The notes under the pieces: model-generated
What the model was told of the DNA's origin: nothing
Database searches by the model: none
The model's input: only the letters and a program-made list of their open reading frames with translations
Assembly (NCBI GenBank): GCA_021397845.1
Contig: CM038052.1
Coordinates: 169,438,182 to 169,502,181 of the forward strand
Reading direction: 5' to 3'
From: Areca catechu
Lineage: Eukaryota > Streptophyta > Magnoliopsida > Arecales > Arecaceae
DNA: 64,000 bases
Shown: in pieces, positions 1-10,885 of the stretch
Position numbering within the stretch: position 1 is the first letter of the stretch
How the letters are laid out: each line of letters begins with the position of its first letter
Made by a program: the position numbers and the translations under genes

Positions 1-484
1 CTTCTTTGCTTGGAATCACTTGGGAAAGTCTTGGCCGCCCCCTTGATTTGTGCTCTTCTCTTTATCTGGTGCATGAAAGAAGGAAGTTGCCATCTGTGGA
101 GTGGGGACCAAAGGCTGCTGGATGTGGATATGGCGCCCCCTGGACTGGGAGTGTGGCTGGGAGTGTGGTGTCCACTTGCCTGGTCTTGGGAGAAAATGTA
201 ACATCCCTGGTTGAAACCCTAGTCCACTACTGAGTCAACATGACTCAACAAAATAAAATGCAGGTAATGTAGACTCAAGCTAAATTGAGTTGATCTAGTC
301 AACTCTTATTACAAACCAAAAACCCTAATTCTTCGGGCAAGGTTAATCAGAGATCCAGATGGAGCTCTAAAGTCTTCTTCTGAGTCTGGTGCCCGCACCA
401 AGAATGTACCTGGAAGCAAAGAGCACCTCCTCAACCGGCCGATGCACCTGAGGAAGACCTTGCTGAAGAAACTGAATCCGCATG
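1..484. other. Unassigned sequence and probable linker before T1 RNase H
   Basis: Short overlapping open frames here look like chance. From about 340 the sequence may be the degenerate linker between the reverse transcriptase/RNase H block and the second RNase H of the gypsy element that follows, but I recognise no domain before about 485. Nothing in 1-335 could be assigned. Confidence 0.4.
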
Positions 485-2190
485 TACTCTCCATGTAAAC
501 GGAGCATCAAACATTGCAGGTTGCAAAGCAGGTTTGATCCTGGCCGATCCCAACGGACAAAGCCTGGAGTATGCCTTGCATTTTACTTTCTAGGTATCTA
601 ACAACCAGGTAGGATACGAAGCCCTCCTTGCAGGACTGAGAATAGCCGACGAGCTTAGCATCAGTCGGATCAGAGACTTGTCAGACTCCCAGCTGGTGGT
701 GAACCAGGTAAGAGGCGAGTACGAAGCGAGAGATTTGACCCTGGCCAAATATTTAAACAAGGTACGAAGTCTTGTGACCCGGCTTAAGTTTTTCGAGATC
801 CTACATATATCTCAATTGCAGAACTCCGGGGCAGATGCTTTGTCACGGTTAGCTACTGTCGTCATCGACTCAACCGACCGAACCTTTGTAGAATATCTGC
901 AACGCCCAAGCATTGTTGAGGAGACAGTCGGAATCCATCAAGTGGATCGAGAACCCTCTTGGATGGATCCTATCCTTGCATTTCTTATTGAAGGGACCCT
1001 ACCAGAAGATAGAATTGAAGCCAAGCATGTACGCTAGACCGCCTTGAAGTACGTTATCCTCGACAAAACTTTGTAAAAATGGTCATTCACACAGTCGTTA
1101 CTCAAGTGCCTGGGGCTGTTGGACACCGATTACGCACTTAGAGAAGTGCACAAAGGCATATGTGGTGACCACCTTGGAGGAAGATCCTTGGCCTATAAAA
1201 TCATCCGACAGGGATACTACTGGCCGATCATCCAGAAGGATGCATCGGACTTCGTCAGAAAGTGTGACACGTGCCAAAGGTATGCCAACATTCAGAGATG
1301 ACCGGCCAGTCTGCTGACCCCACTGACCATCCCTTGGCCATTCGCATAGTGGAGAATGGACATCCTTGGGCCATTCCCCCAGCCTCCGGGCAACGAAAGT
1401 TCTTGATTGTGGCCATCGACTACTTCACCAAATGGGTGGAAGTCGAGCCGCTGGCGCAAATCACAGAAAATAAAGTAGAAAACTTTGTCCAAAATTACAT
1501 TATCTTTTAGTTTGGCATTCCAAAGGCCATCATCACCGACAATAGAAAACAGTTCGATAACTCGATATTTCGAGAGTTCTACCAGCAATATCATATTTCT
1601 CATCGGCTAACCTCAGTCAGTCATCCCCAATCCAACGGAGAAGCCGAAATAACCAATCAGACAATCCTGCATGGATGAAGACCCGACTGAACGACACCTA
1701 GGGACTTTGGGCAAAAGTGCTTCATTCGGTGCTCTGGGCCTATCGGACCACCTCTCAAACGCTGACTGGAGAAACTCCATTCAATCTGACCTACGGGAGC
1801 TAGGCGGTCGTACATGTAGAAATCTCTCTACAATCCCTTCGGATCAATCATTTTGCTAAGCTGGCCAACTCCGAGCGGAGAAGGGCTGACCTAGACTTGC
1901 TTGAAAAAACCAGACTCCAAGCGAATTTGAAAATGGTGGCCTATCATCAAAAGATGGCCAGATACTATAATTCCCAAGTCAAGGCTCGAACCTTTCGGGT
2001 CAGAGACCTGGTGCTGTGAAGGACGAAAATCTCCAGACCAACCGAGCAAGGAAAGCTCACCCCCAACTGAGAAGGCCCCTACAGGATAATCGAAGTAATC
2101 TAAGCCAGAATCTACAGACTTGAACATTTGGATAGACGATAAGTGGCACGTCCATGGAATATAGACAACCTTCGAAAGTATTATCAATAA
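485..2190 (+). pseudogene. T1: Tat-lineage Ty3/gypsy pol remnant (second RNase H plus integrase)
   Basis: This is the 3' part of a gypsy polyprotein, read across several frames. At 485-900 is the archaeal-type second RNase H typical of Tat elements, with the block GYEALLAGLRIADE and then SDSQLVVNQV. At 1119-1300 is the integrase zinc-binding region (HKGICGDHLGG ... CDTCQ). The integrase core follows: first aspartate in MDILGP near 1367, KFLIVAIDYFTKWVE, second aspartate in IITDN near 1537, and glutamate in NGEAE near 1640. The C-terminal tail ends at 2190. In-frame stops include 599, 1035 and 1508, and there are several frameshifts, so it cannot encode a working enzyme. Reverse transcriptase and gag are outside the window or lost. 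The downstream half of the element is displaced by the copia insertion at 3689. Lineage is assigned from the duplicated RNase H (family knowledge). Confidence 0.85.
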
Positions 2191-2209
2191 AGGCCACAAC
2201 CTTTTTATG

Positions 2210-3290
2210 AAAATAGCCCACTCCAAAAGTCTGACTCCGGTCGACAGAGGCTTTAAGGAAGCCCACATCCGAAAGTCCAACTCCTGTCGACAGAAGCTTT
2301 AGGGCAGCCCACATCCGAAAGTCTGACTCCGATCGGTAGAGGCTTTAAAGCAGCCCACATCCAAAAGTCCGACTCCGGTTGGCAGAGGCTCTAGGACAGC
2401 CCACATCCGAAAGACCGACTCCGGTTGGCAGAGGCTCTAAGGCAGCCTACATTCGAAAGTTCGACCCTGGTTGGCAAAGGCTCTAAGGTAGTCCACATCC
2501 GAAAGTCCAACTCTGGTCGGTAGAGGCTCTAGGGCAGCCCACAACCGAAAGTTCGACTCCGATCGGCAGAGGCTCTATGGCAGCCCACATTCGAAAGTCC
2601 GATCCCGATCAGTAGAGGCTCTAAGGCAGCCCACATCCGAAAGTCTAATCCCGATCGACAGAGGCTTTAGGGTAGCCCACATCCGAAAGTCTGATCCCGG
2701 TCAGTAGAGGCTCTAGGGCAGTCCACATCCAAAAGTCTGACTCCGGTCGGCAGAGGCTCTAAGGCAGCCCACATTCGAAAGTCCGACTCCGGTCGACAGA
2801 GATTCTAGGGTAGCCCACATCTGAAAGTCCGACTCCGGTCGACAGAGGCTCTAGGGCAGCCCACATCTGAAAGTCTGATCCTGATCGACAAAGACTCTAA
2901 GGCAGCCCACATCCAAAAGTCTGACTCCAATCGACAGAGGTTCTAGAGCAGCCCACATCCGAAAGTCCAACTCCGATTGATAGAGGCTCTAAGGTAGCCC
3001 ACATTTGAAAGTCCGATTCCGGTCGACAAAGGCTCTATGATAGCCTACATCTGAAAGTTCGACTCGATTAGCAGAGGCTCTAAGGCAGCCCACATCCAAA
3101 AGTCTGACTCTGGTTGGTAGAGGCTTTAGGGTAGCCCATATCCGAAAGTCCGACTCTGGTCGGCAGAGACTTTAGGGCAGCCCACATCCGAAAGTTCGAC
3201 TCCAGTCGGTAGAGGCTCTAAGGCAGCCCATATCCAAAAGTCTGACTCCGGTCGGCAGAGGCTCTAAAATGGCCCGCTCAAAGCTCTGAC
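2210..3290 (+). repeat. 46-bp minisatellite, about 23-24 copies
   Basis: Tandem array with core GCCCACATCCGAAAGTCCGA followed by a GGCAGAGGCTCTA-like block. Starts recur every 46 bp with only point differences between units. It sits directly after the pol stop of T1, where Tat elements often carry tandem repeats between pol and the 3' LTR. The long antisense open frames here are by-products of the repeat. Confidence 0.9.
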
Positions 3291-3688
3291 TCTGGTCGGG
3301 AACTGCTACTTGGAATCCTTAAACACTTGGAAGATTGCCCTACAAACGACTAAGTTCAAGGTTTCCTTAGAAATATCTCTAAAAGGAAAGAGGGGCCCAA
3401 ACCAAACCAACCCCTCCATACTTAGAAATATTTCTAAGGGTTTGGCTTCGTACTGCACAACCATTCAATAGTTATTTCTGAGGACTTGCATTTGGATTGG
3501 GCCGACTGACTAATACTTAGAAATATTTTTAAAAGAAAAGGACTCGGACTAATCCAACCGACACACATTCAGAAGAACAAATATTAAAGACATTAGATGA
3601 AGAGGTACTTATTATTACTTGACAAAAAGTTTTTATAAGGAGCAGGGTAGACTTTTACAAGTAATGTAAGTCTAACCCTGTGAGTGTA
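3291..3688 (+). other. T1 internal spacer up to the copia insertion
   Basis: Non-coding. It contains three related short blocks around TTAGAAATATTTCTAA. It ends in GTGTA at 3684-3688, the left target duplication of the copia element; the matching GTGTA is at 32638-32642, after which T1 resumes. Confidence 0.6.
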
Positions 3689-4213
3689 TGTTGCCCATAT
3701 GGCTACCCAAGAGGGGGGTGAATTGGGAATTTAAAAAATTAAAGAAGATAATGTGCAATTAAAATCCCTTTTAAAGTGTTAAGTGCTGTGGCAAAACAAA
3801 GAGTTGCATAAGCTAAATGAAATCAAGATGGCACAACACAAACACATAAAATTTATAGTGGTTCGGAGCAACCCAGCTCCTACATCCACTACCCAAGATA
3901 TCACTTGGGATTTTTACTATATTCACACCCGAATACAGTCGGATTATTTTGCAGGATCACAATCCAAAATCTCTATACTTTGATTTTAACGGGATCACCA
4001 AAGAAAACCCAACTTGGTTTTCACAGGATCACCAAGAACCTAACTTGATTTTACCAGGATCACCAAGAACCCAACACTTAATTTTTTATCAAAGGCACAC
4101 CAAGAACCTAAACAATTCAAAGATGAATTAAAATAAATGCAACAATAAATGACAAACTCAATTTGTCGGATAGTTCCGGTGTAGCTTGATAGAAGTCCAC
4201 TTGGATTGCACTT

Positions 4214-6953
4214 TGATATGGCAAGATCGCTGACATTGAGCGAACGACAACCCAGCTGGCAGTCAGGCAGTGCCATGTGGCATTCTCCTCCGAACTCTCA
4301 GGCCAGGTGGCTTGACCAGCATCGCACCCATCTCGGTTCGAGCTTAGCATCTCTGCCCCTTCGCCAGGTGTCAACCCAGGAGGGGTCCACCTCGATCGAA
4401 GTGGGCCTGCCTCTGCTCCTCCGCCAGGTGGCACCCCCAGATGGGTTCACCTCAGTCGAAGTCGAGCCTGGCTCCTCTGCTCCTTCGTCAAGTGGTGCCC
4501 CTTGATGGTTCCACCATGGCTGAAGTCGAGCTTACCTCTGCCCTTTCGCCAGGTGTCGACCCAGGAGAGGTCCACCTCGGCCGAAGTGGGCCTGCCCTTG
4601 CTCCTCCATCAGGTGGCACCCCAAGATGGGTTTACCTTAGCCGGAGTCGAGCCTGGCTCCTCTGCTCCTTCGCCAGGTGGCGCCTCTTGATGGGTCCACC
4701 TCGGTCGAAATCGAGCTTGTCTCTGTCCCTTCATCAGGTGTCGACCCAGGAGGGGTCCACCTTGACCGAAGTGGGCCTGCCTCTGCTCCTCCGCCAGATG
4801 GCACCCCTAGACGGGTCCACCTCGGTCGAAGTCGAGCTTGCCTCTGTCCCTTCGCCAAGTGTCGACCCAGGAGGGATCCACCTCGGCCTACGTGAGCCTG
4901 CCCCTGCTCCTCCGCCAGGTGGCACCCCCAGATGGGTCCACCTCAGCCGAAGTCAAGCCTGGCTCCTCCGCTCCTTTGCCGGGTGGCACCCTGTGATGGG
5001 TCCACCTCGACCGAAGTCGAGCTTGCCTCTGCCCCTTCACCAGGTGTCGACCTAGGAGGGGTCCATCTCGACCGAAGTGGGCCTGCCTCTGCTCCTCCGC
5101 CAGGTGGCACCCCCAGATGGGTCCACCTCGGTCGGAGTCAAGCTGGGCCCCTCTGCTCCTTCGCTAGGTGGCGTCCCTTAATGGGTCCACCTCAACCAAA
5201 GTCGAGTTTGCCTCTGCCCCTTCGCCAAGTGTCGACCCAAGAGGGGCCCACCTCGATCGAAGTAGGCCTGCCCCTGCTCCTCCGCCAGGTGGCACCCCCA
5301 AACAGGTCCACCTCGACCAGAGTCGAGCCAGGCCCCTCTGCTCCTTCACCAGGTGGTGCCCCTTGATGGGTCCACCTCGGTCGAAGTCGAGCTTATCTCC
5401 AACCCTTTGCCAGGTGTTGACCCAAGAGGGGTCCACCTCGATCGAAGTGGACCTGCCACTTCTCCTCTGCCAGGTGGCACCCGCAAATGGGTCCACCTCG
5501 ACCGGAGTCGAGCTGGGCCCCTCTGCTCGTTCGCCAGGTGGCGCCCCTTGATGGATCCACCTCGATCGAAGTCGAGCTTGCCTCTGCCCCTTCGCCAGGT
5601 GTCGACCCAGGAGGGGTCCACCTCGGTCGAAGTGGGCCGGCCCCTGCTCCTCCGCTAGGTGGCACCCCTAGATGGGCCCACCTTGGCCGAAGTTGAGCTG
5701 GGCCCCTCTGTTCCTTCGCCAGGTGGCGCCCCTTGATGGGTCCACCTCGGTCGAAGTCGAGCTTATCTCAGCCCCTTCGCCAGGTATCGACCTAGGAGGG
5801 GTCCACCTCGACCGAAGTGGGGCTGCCTCTGCTCCTCCGCCAGGTGGCACCCCCAGATGGGTCCATCTCAGTCGAAGTTGAGCCTGGCTCCTCTACTCCT
5901 TCGCCAGGTGGCGCCCCTTGATGGGTCCACCTTGATCGAAGTCGAGCATGCCTCTGCCCCTTCGCCAGTTGTCGACCCAAGAGGGGTCCACCTCGGTTGA
6001 AGTGGGCTTGCCTCTTCTCCTCCGCCAGGTGGCACCCCCAGATGGGTCCATCTCGGCCGGAGTCGATCCTGTCACCCCCGCTCCTTCTGCCAGGTGGCAC
6101 CCCCAGACGGGTCCACCTCGGTCGAAGTCAAGCCTTCTTTGTGGAGCACGGAAGGATCGAGGGTGCAAGCCCTGAGGAGGCTGCTAAGGATGGCACGTAG
6201 AGGCGGCGCATCTAGTACGGCATCCCTAGGCCTGTAACGATATACGAAACCTCGTTTACACCAGTTTAGGAAGGGCACCCTGTGCTCAAGATACCGGATC
6301 CGGTGCCCGGTAACCTAGTACTCTAAAAGGGGAGAGCCACGGTCAACGCCTCAAGCCCGATGGTGCCTTCGCGAGTATCAAGGCCCCGCCAAGTTTCCCT
6401 TTTCATGACCGCATGGCAAACGAGACCGGCTCACCACTTAACTCTCGACCGTATGGGAAGACGACCTGGGAAAACAGCTGCTAAGCATCGCTGACCTCCA
6501 GAGCCTCCCCAGGAGGGGGAATCGAGGCACCAAAATATCCAACGACCAACGACCTCAAAAGGGATACCACGGGCAAGAAGGAAGGTAAGCAATCGAGAGG
6601 GCAAGCACATACATGGGGAGAAGAGGCGATTCTGAGATAGAAGCTCCAAAGGAACCCACAGGAGTGAGCTCGACGAGCCCAGTTGCAGGAACCAGAGTGC
6701 CCATCCCTCTCGTTCTCACTCATCTTCTCATCAAAGATTCCTTTAAGCACGGAGACCCAGCGGGGATCCATCTTAGTAGGTCTATTCAACTTTACCGCTC
6801 TCTAACTTGACCATCGGAGTGTCCCCTCCAGGATCCCCAGCCCGGATTTCTAACCTTGTTTTGCAAGTCTGGAGCGTTAAGATTTCGTAGCAAACGGGAC
6901 CGCAGTCTGGTGCCAACTCATAGCTGCAAGCCATAGCGGTAAGGTCGGCAACA
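4214..6953 (+). mobile_element. Solo LTR of gypsy family A
   Basis: 2740 bp, beginning TGATATGG and ending GGCAACA, flanked by the perfect 5-bp duplication CACTT (4209-4213 and 6954-6958). The ends and the U5 block (about 6797-6870) match the LTRs of the full-length element at 15396-30461. The internal repeats differ in sequence, so this copy belongs to a diverged subfamily. No internal region is present, as expected after LTR-LTR recombination. The counterpart of the TATA box reads CTCAAAAGG near 6556. Confidence 0.93.
4363..6120 (+). repeat. LTR-A higher-order tandem repeat (~186 bp)
   Basis: Three related ~60-64-bp units (CCAGGTGTCGACC..., CCAGGTGGCACCC..., CCAGGTGGCGCCCC...) alternate in fixed order. 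The 'tcgaccc' unit recurs at about 4363, 4549 and 4734, so the compound period is about 186 bp, with nine to ten copies. Every unit contains GGGTCCACCTCG or a variant. The array fills U3 of the LTR and produces long meaningless open frames in several phases on both strands. Confidence 0.9.
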
Positions 6954-7269
6954 CACTTGAATGAGCTTTAATGCTTTAATGGCTTCTTCCCAAATTGCTT
7001 CAAGCTTTAGATTAGAGTTGGTGAAGACTTGAAGACTGACTTGAATGCTCTTGTGCTCTCTTCTTGTTGGTAGGTAGGATATTCAATGAAGCTTTAAAAC
7101 TTTGAAGAACTTTCAAAAAACTTTCTTGAGAGAAGTTCAAATCCCTCAAATATAAGATCTTCTATCACTCCAAGGTAGTTTGAGACATTGTAGACCATTA
7201 GGATGTGACATATAACCGTTGGAGCACTTTTTGGCATTCAAAAATAAATTCTGGAACTAGCCATTACAT

Positions 7270-7800
7270 ACCCGAAAGCGATATTCGAGTCGGCTCAGAT
7301 TCCTTCGAGTCGGCTCGGATCCTTCGAGTCGATAAGTTGAGTTGTCAAATCTTCAGTACAGTCGGCTCGGTGTCACAGGATGCAAAACTTCATTCTAGAC
7401 GAGTCGGCTCTTGATAGCTCGAGTCAACTCGAACTTATATCTTTGAAAATATTGAGCTCGAGATGTCGACTCTTTTGATCTTTGGTCGGCTCTTCTTCTC
7501 AGGTTCCGAAATCATCACTCTGGAAGAGTCGGCTCGTTGTAGTTCAAGTCAGCTCACTTTCTCAGGTCTTCAAAATTAGGTCTAGTGGAGTTGGCTCTTT
7601 GAGGTTCAGGTCGGCTCGCCTAGCTGTTATCAGAAATCTTCAAAAATTGGACTTTAGAGGAGTCAGCTCAAACATATTCCAGTCGACTCAGATTTTACTG
7701 GAGTCGGCTTGGTTATCTTTGAGTCGGCTCGATTGCTGCATACCAGAATCCTTGCTATGTGCCATGAGGTGGAGTCGGCTCTTTATCATGCTAGATCGGC
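7270..7800. repeat. Interspersed GAGTCGGCTC motifs in the copia LTR
   Basis: GAGTCGGCTC and close variants (GAGTCAGCTC, GTCGGCTCG) occur more than ten times at irregular spacing. The same cluster lies in the other LTR at about 31800-32310. The motif is nearly an inverted repeat, as its complement is GAGCCGACTC. It may serve as a multi-copy binding site, but no function is shown. Confidence 0.7.
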
Positions 7801-8135
7801 TCGAGTAACTTCTTCAGGATTTTTACAATTGAACTTAAAGAAAAACTCTCACCAACACTTTCACACTTTTCATGCAAACCAACTCAAAATAATTCTAAGG
7901 CACACACACGTGTAGAAGTAACCTTTTTTCATGATTTTTCTTAACTTTTTCATTGGGTTCTTCTTTACAAAAACATGTTACAACATAACTCAAAATAAGA
8001 ATTAAAGATGTAGGAGTTGAAGTTTGAACAAATAAACCATCCTACAAAAACTTATAAACCACTTGAAGAGTTGTTAGAAATAAATGTACATGCTCTAATG
8101 TTTGGTTATCATCAAAATCACTTATGGGGTCAACA

Positions 8136-8150
8136 ATCTCCCCCTTTTTG
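8136..8150 (-). promoter_or_regulatory. Polypurine tract of the copia element
   Basis: Read on the minus strand this is CAAAAAGGGGGAGAT, immediately before the 3' LTR start TGTTGACC. Position and composition are those of the plus-strand primer for reverse transcription. Confidence 0.85.
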
Positions 8151-8995
8151 ATGATGACAAAATATTGGGCATGAAAAATTCTTTACACTTATATGTATAA
8201 AAATTTTGACAGAAAGTATTCACATGTATCTGAGCTAACTGTATTTGTACATTAATATCATAGCTTTAAAGATGAAATTGCATATCATTGATGTTAGTGC
8301 TTTTATATATTTCAAAGTATTAGACTTTGCATGCTCCGTAACATCAGAATTAAAACATAGAGTATCAGAGTTTAAAAAATATCAGAGTTTAAAATTTTGA
8401 CATAGTTAAGACTAACTTTAAATCAATCAGAGCAAGAGAAGGATTTAGAGATAAAGCCATTCTTTAAGAAATAAATCATTTTTTTTAAGAAAATCTCTCC
8501 CTTTCTCAAGGTTTTAAAATAATTAAGTAGTTAGATCCTTTTAAATGCTATCACTTTTGTGCTCCCTCTTTTTCATTCTTTTTATGCACTTTAAGAATAA
8601 TTGGAAGGAAGCTCAACATATATATCAAAAATTTTTGACTGCTAAATTATTAGTGATGATATTGATACTATTCTCTCATTTTTCTTATTTCTCCCCCTTT
8701 TTGTCAATCAATAAAAAAATTATGTTCAATAAAGCTCAGATTTTGAAATAGATTGAGAAAGTATTTAATATTTGTTTGAGATAATTTTACTTTCTCAAAT
8801 TTGAAATTCTAATTAAAAATTCATCATAGTTGTATCAAAAGCATTGTACAACAATAAAAATTGCTAAAAGATCTTCATTTCATTGAGAAATTTGCCATTC
8901 AAAGTATGAAAGAAGTACATTCATTCAGTAAAAGATAAAAGATAGAGCATTCATATTCAGAAGTACAAAAACAACCAAAAAACTAACTAGACAAC
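8151..8995. other. AT-rich copia 3' untranslated spacer
   Basis: Between the third ORF and the polypurine tract. Low-complexity and AT-rich, with no convincing ORF. Confidence 0.6.
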
Positions 8996-10404
8996 TTATT
9001 CTTCTTCTTCACTAGAAGAAGAGGAGCCAACCTCTATAACATTATCAGAGGTCTTAGTTTTCAGGGGTTTAAACCTTAAATCCCTGAATCTAGTTCTAAT
9101 ATGGGCTCTAAAAGTCTTAGTCTTCTTGGTATTGGGTATCTTCTTGGTTTCAATAGGTTTAGGTTTAGGTGGATCAGATGAAGGAATAGGAGCAGGAGTC
9201 TCAAGTGACTCTTTGATGATTTGTGCAGGAGTATCTTCAATAGTGACTGTTTCCTTCTGAGATTGCAGCAAGATACTTCTGACTTCTTTAAAATCCTTCA
9301 TTTCCTTTTCCATTTTCTCCTTGTGAAGCTTCTATTCAAATCTCATTTTCTGCAAGCTGGCATTAACTGTATTTTTCATTTCATCAATTATAGAATTCAT
9401 GTGATCTGTCAATGAATTTGATATAGTTTCCATCTTCTGAAATATTAGCTTCTTAAGGTTAGATGGAGTAATCATTATTCCTTCAGATCTGTCTTTAACA
9501 GCAGTAGCTTCATTATCTTTGAGGAAGTAGCAGCAAACTAACTAGACACTTTCTTTATCCATACTCCTTCTTGTAATTTGTAACCCATTATTTTCAGTAA
9601 ATTGAAGGAATAAGTGTCAGAGTGATGTAGAGGCTTGCCTATCTCATTGGTTAGATTAATTTCAGCTTCTTCAAATAGTAAGGTAAAAACCATACCATAG
9701 GGTAGGCAGGCTTTAACTTTCCTAGCTGCTTCAGTCATTTGAAACATCATTATATAAGGAAGGTTGAGAGGCTTTTCTTCTATCAAATGTCCCATAAAAG
9801 TCATGTCCTTCTCGCTTACCCAGTCAAAGTGACCGATTCTTGGAAAAAATATTCTACTGACCATATTATGAAGAAGCCTCATTTCCTTTGACAGTATGTT
9901 GGCCTGAACATATTGAACGGAGCTTACATCTTCTTTTTCCAAAATAAGCTTTAGAGTGTGTTCTTTGTCCAGTTGGGTAAGCTCAGTGGCACCGTCTGTT
10001 GGCATTTGAAGCAAGCTGCCCAACTTTTCTTCATCCACAATGACTTTCACTACCTTAACAGTTGATTCCAAATGATATTCTTTAAAAACTATATTTTCAT
10101 AGAAAATCCATACCAGTGAGGGGTAGGTTAAAATGTCCAATGAACAGAAATGCTTCCAACCCTGGCTGTCTATCCATATTCTGATCTTCATTTTCATTTC
10201 TTCTAGAAACGAGAAATCTATCCTTCTTCCGCAAGTAATGGGCTGGTTGGCCATAGAGATAATCTGTCCGAGAGGAGGAGTTTCTTCTTGTTGTTCGGGA
10301 GTGGTAGACCTTTTTCTCTTTTCTCCTTTTCCTTTTGCATCTTCATTGCGTGTGCTTGATTCACCTACTTGACGAATCTTCCTTGCAGATCTTCATGGAG
10401 CCAT
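8996..10404 (-). pseudogene. Copia third ORF, plant transposon-protein domain (PF20167-like)
   Basis: Located after pol and before the 3' LTR, in the same orientation. The probable start is the ATG at 10404. A stop follows three codons later (codon 4), then a charged N-terminus rich in Lys, Arg and Glu. The main open block, 10254-9538 (238 aa), contains YPSLVWIFYEN, LHNMVSRIFFPRIGH and PLNLPYIMMFQM, then LPYGMVFTLLFEEA. I recognise these as the conserved pattern of the 'putative plant transposon protein' family (Transposase_32, PF20167). After a stop at 9538 and a phase change, a second open block (9313-8996) ends in a Pro/Lys-rich linker and an acidic SSSSSSEEEE tail. The function of the family is unknown. 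In SIRE-type elements this position is often called env-like, but I see no signal peptide or membrane segment. The domain call is from memory of the family. Confidence 0.7.
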
Positions 10405-10885
10405 TACAGTGGGATTTAGGAAATCAAGGATCTGGGAATGGTTCTTGAGAGATTAGTAAAGGTTCCGAGTGGAGTAGGGTGAGTTTGAAGTGAAAATAGA
10501 AAGAGTTAAGTTCAAGAAAAGATTACACGGAACTATTTAACCAGCAAATTCCCGACTTTCGAGTCAGCTCTCTAAACCCTAGGAATATCCGAGTTGGCTC
10601 AACCAGAGTAAACTCAGAGCAATCAGAACACCGAGCTAGCTAGACAAGATTTCAGTTTGACCTAGTCGGCTCGACCAGAGCAAAATTAGACATTCAAGCC
10701 GACTCGACCTGAGCAAAATTGCTTGAGTCGACTCGAATAGAAACTTTCCACATAACAAGAAATGATTCAGAAATTGTATTTGATTAAATGAAATTTCAAG
10801 GAAAGCTGTTCAACAATCATGAATAGATGTAGGAGGTTTTCTAGATAATTCATCCTTAATTTTAAAGGAAATTAGGTTAGAAAAT
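10405..10885 (-). other. pol-ORF3 intergenic region with LTR-type GAGTCGGCTC motifs
   Basis: Non-coding gap between the pol stop (10886) and the third ORF. About 10555-10735 holds at least eight variants of the motif that clusters in the LTRs (GAGTCAGCTC, GAGTTGGCTC, GTCGGCTCG, AGCCGACTCG). It could act as a promoter or leader for the third ORF, but that is inference. Confidence 0.55.

Larger units (their letters stand above)
3689..8135 (-). repeat. 3' LTR of the copia element, split by a solo LTR
   Basis: The sequence at 3689-4213 matches 30957-31480 and the sequence from 6959 matches from about 31485. The intervening 4214-6953 plus one CACTT copy is foreign. Without it the LTR is about 1.7 kb, the same as its partner. 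Read on the minus strand it begins TGTTGACCCC, next to a polypurine tract, and ends GGGCAACA. Confidence 0.92.

Noticed and set aside
2210..6120. Possible CRISPR-like regular repeats
   Set aside because: The units are directly adjacent tandem repeats without unique spacers, in a plant retrotransposon context.
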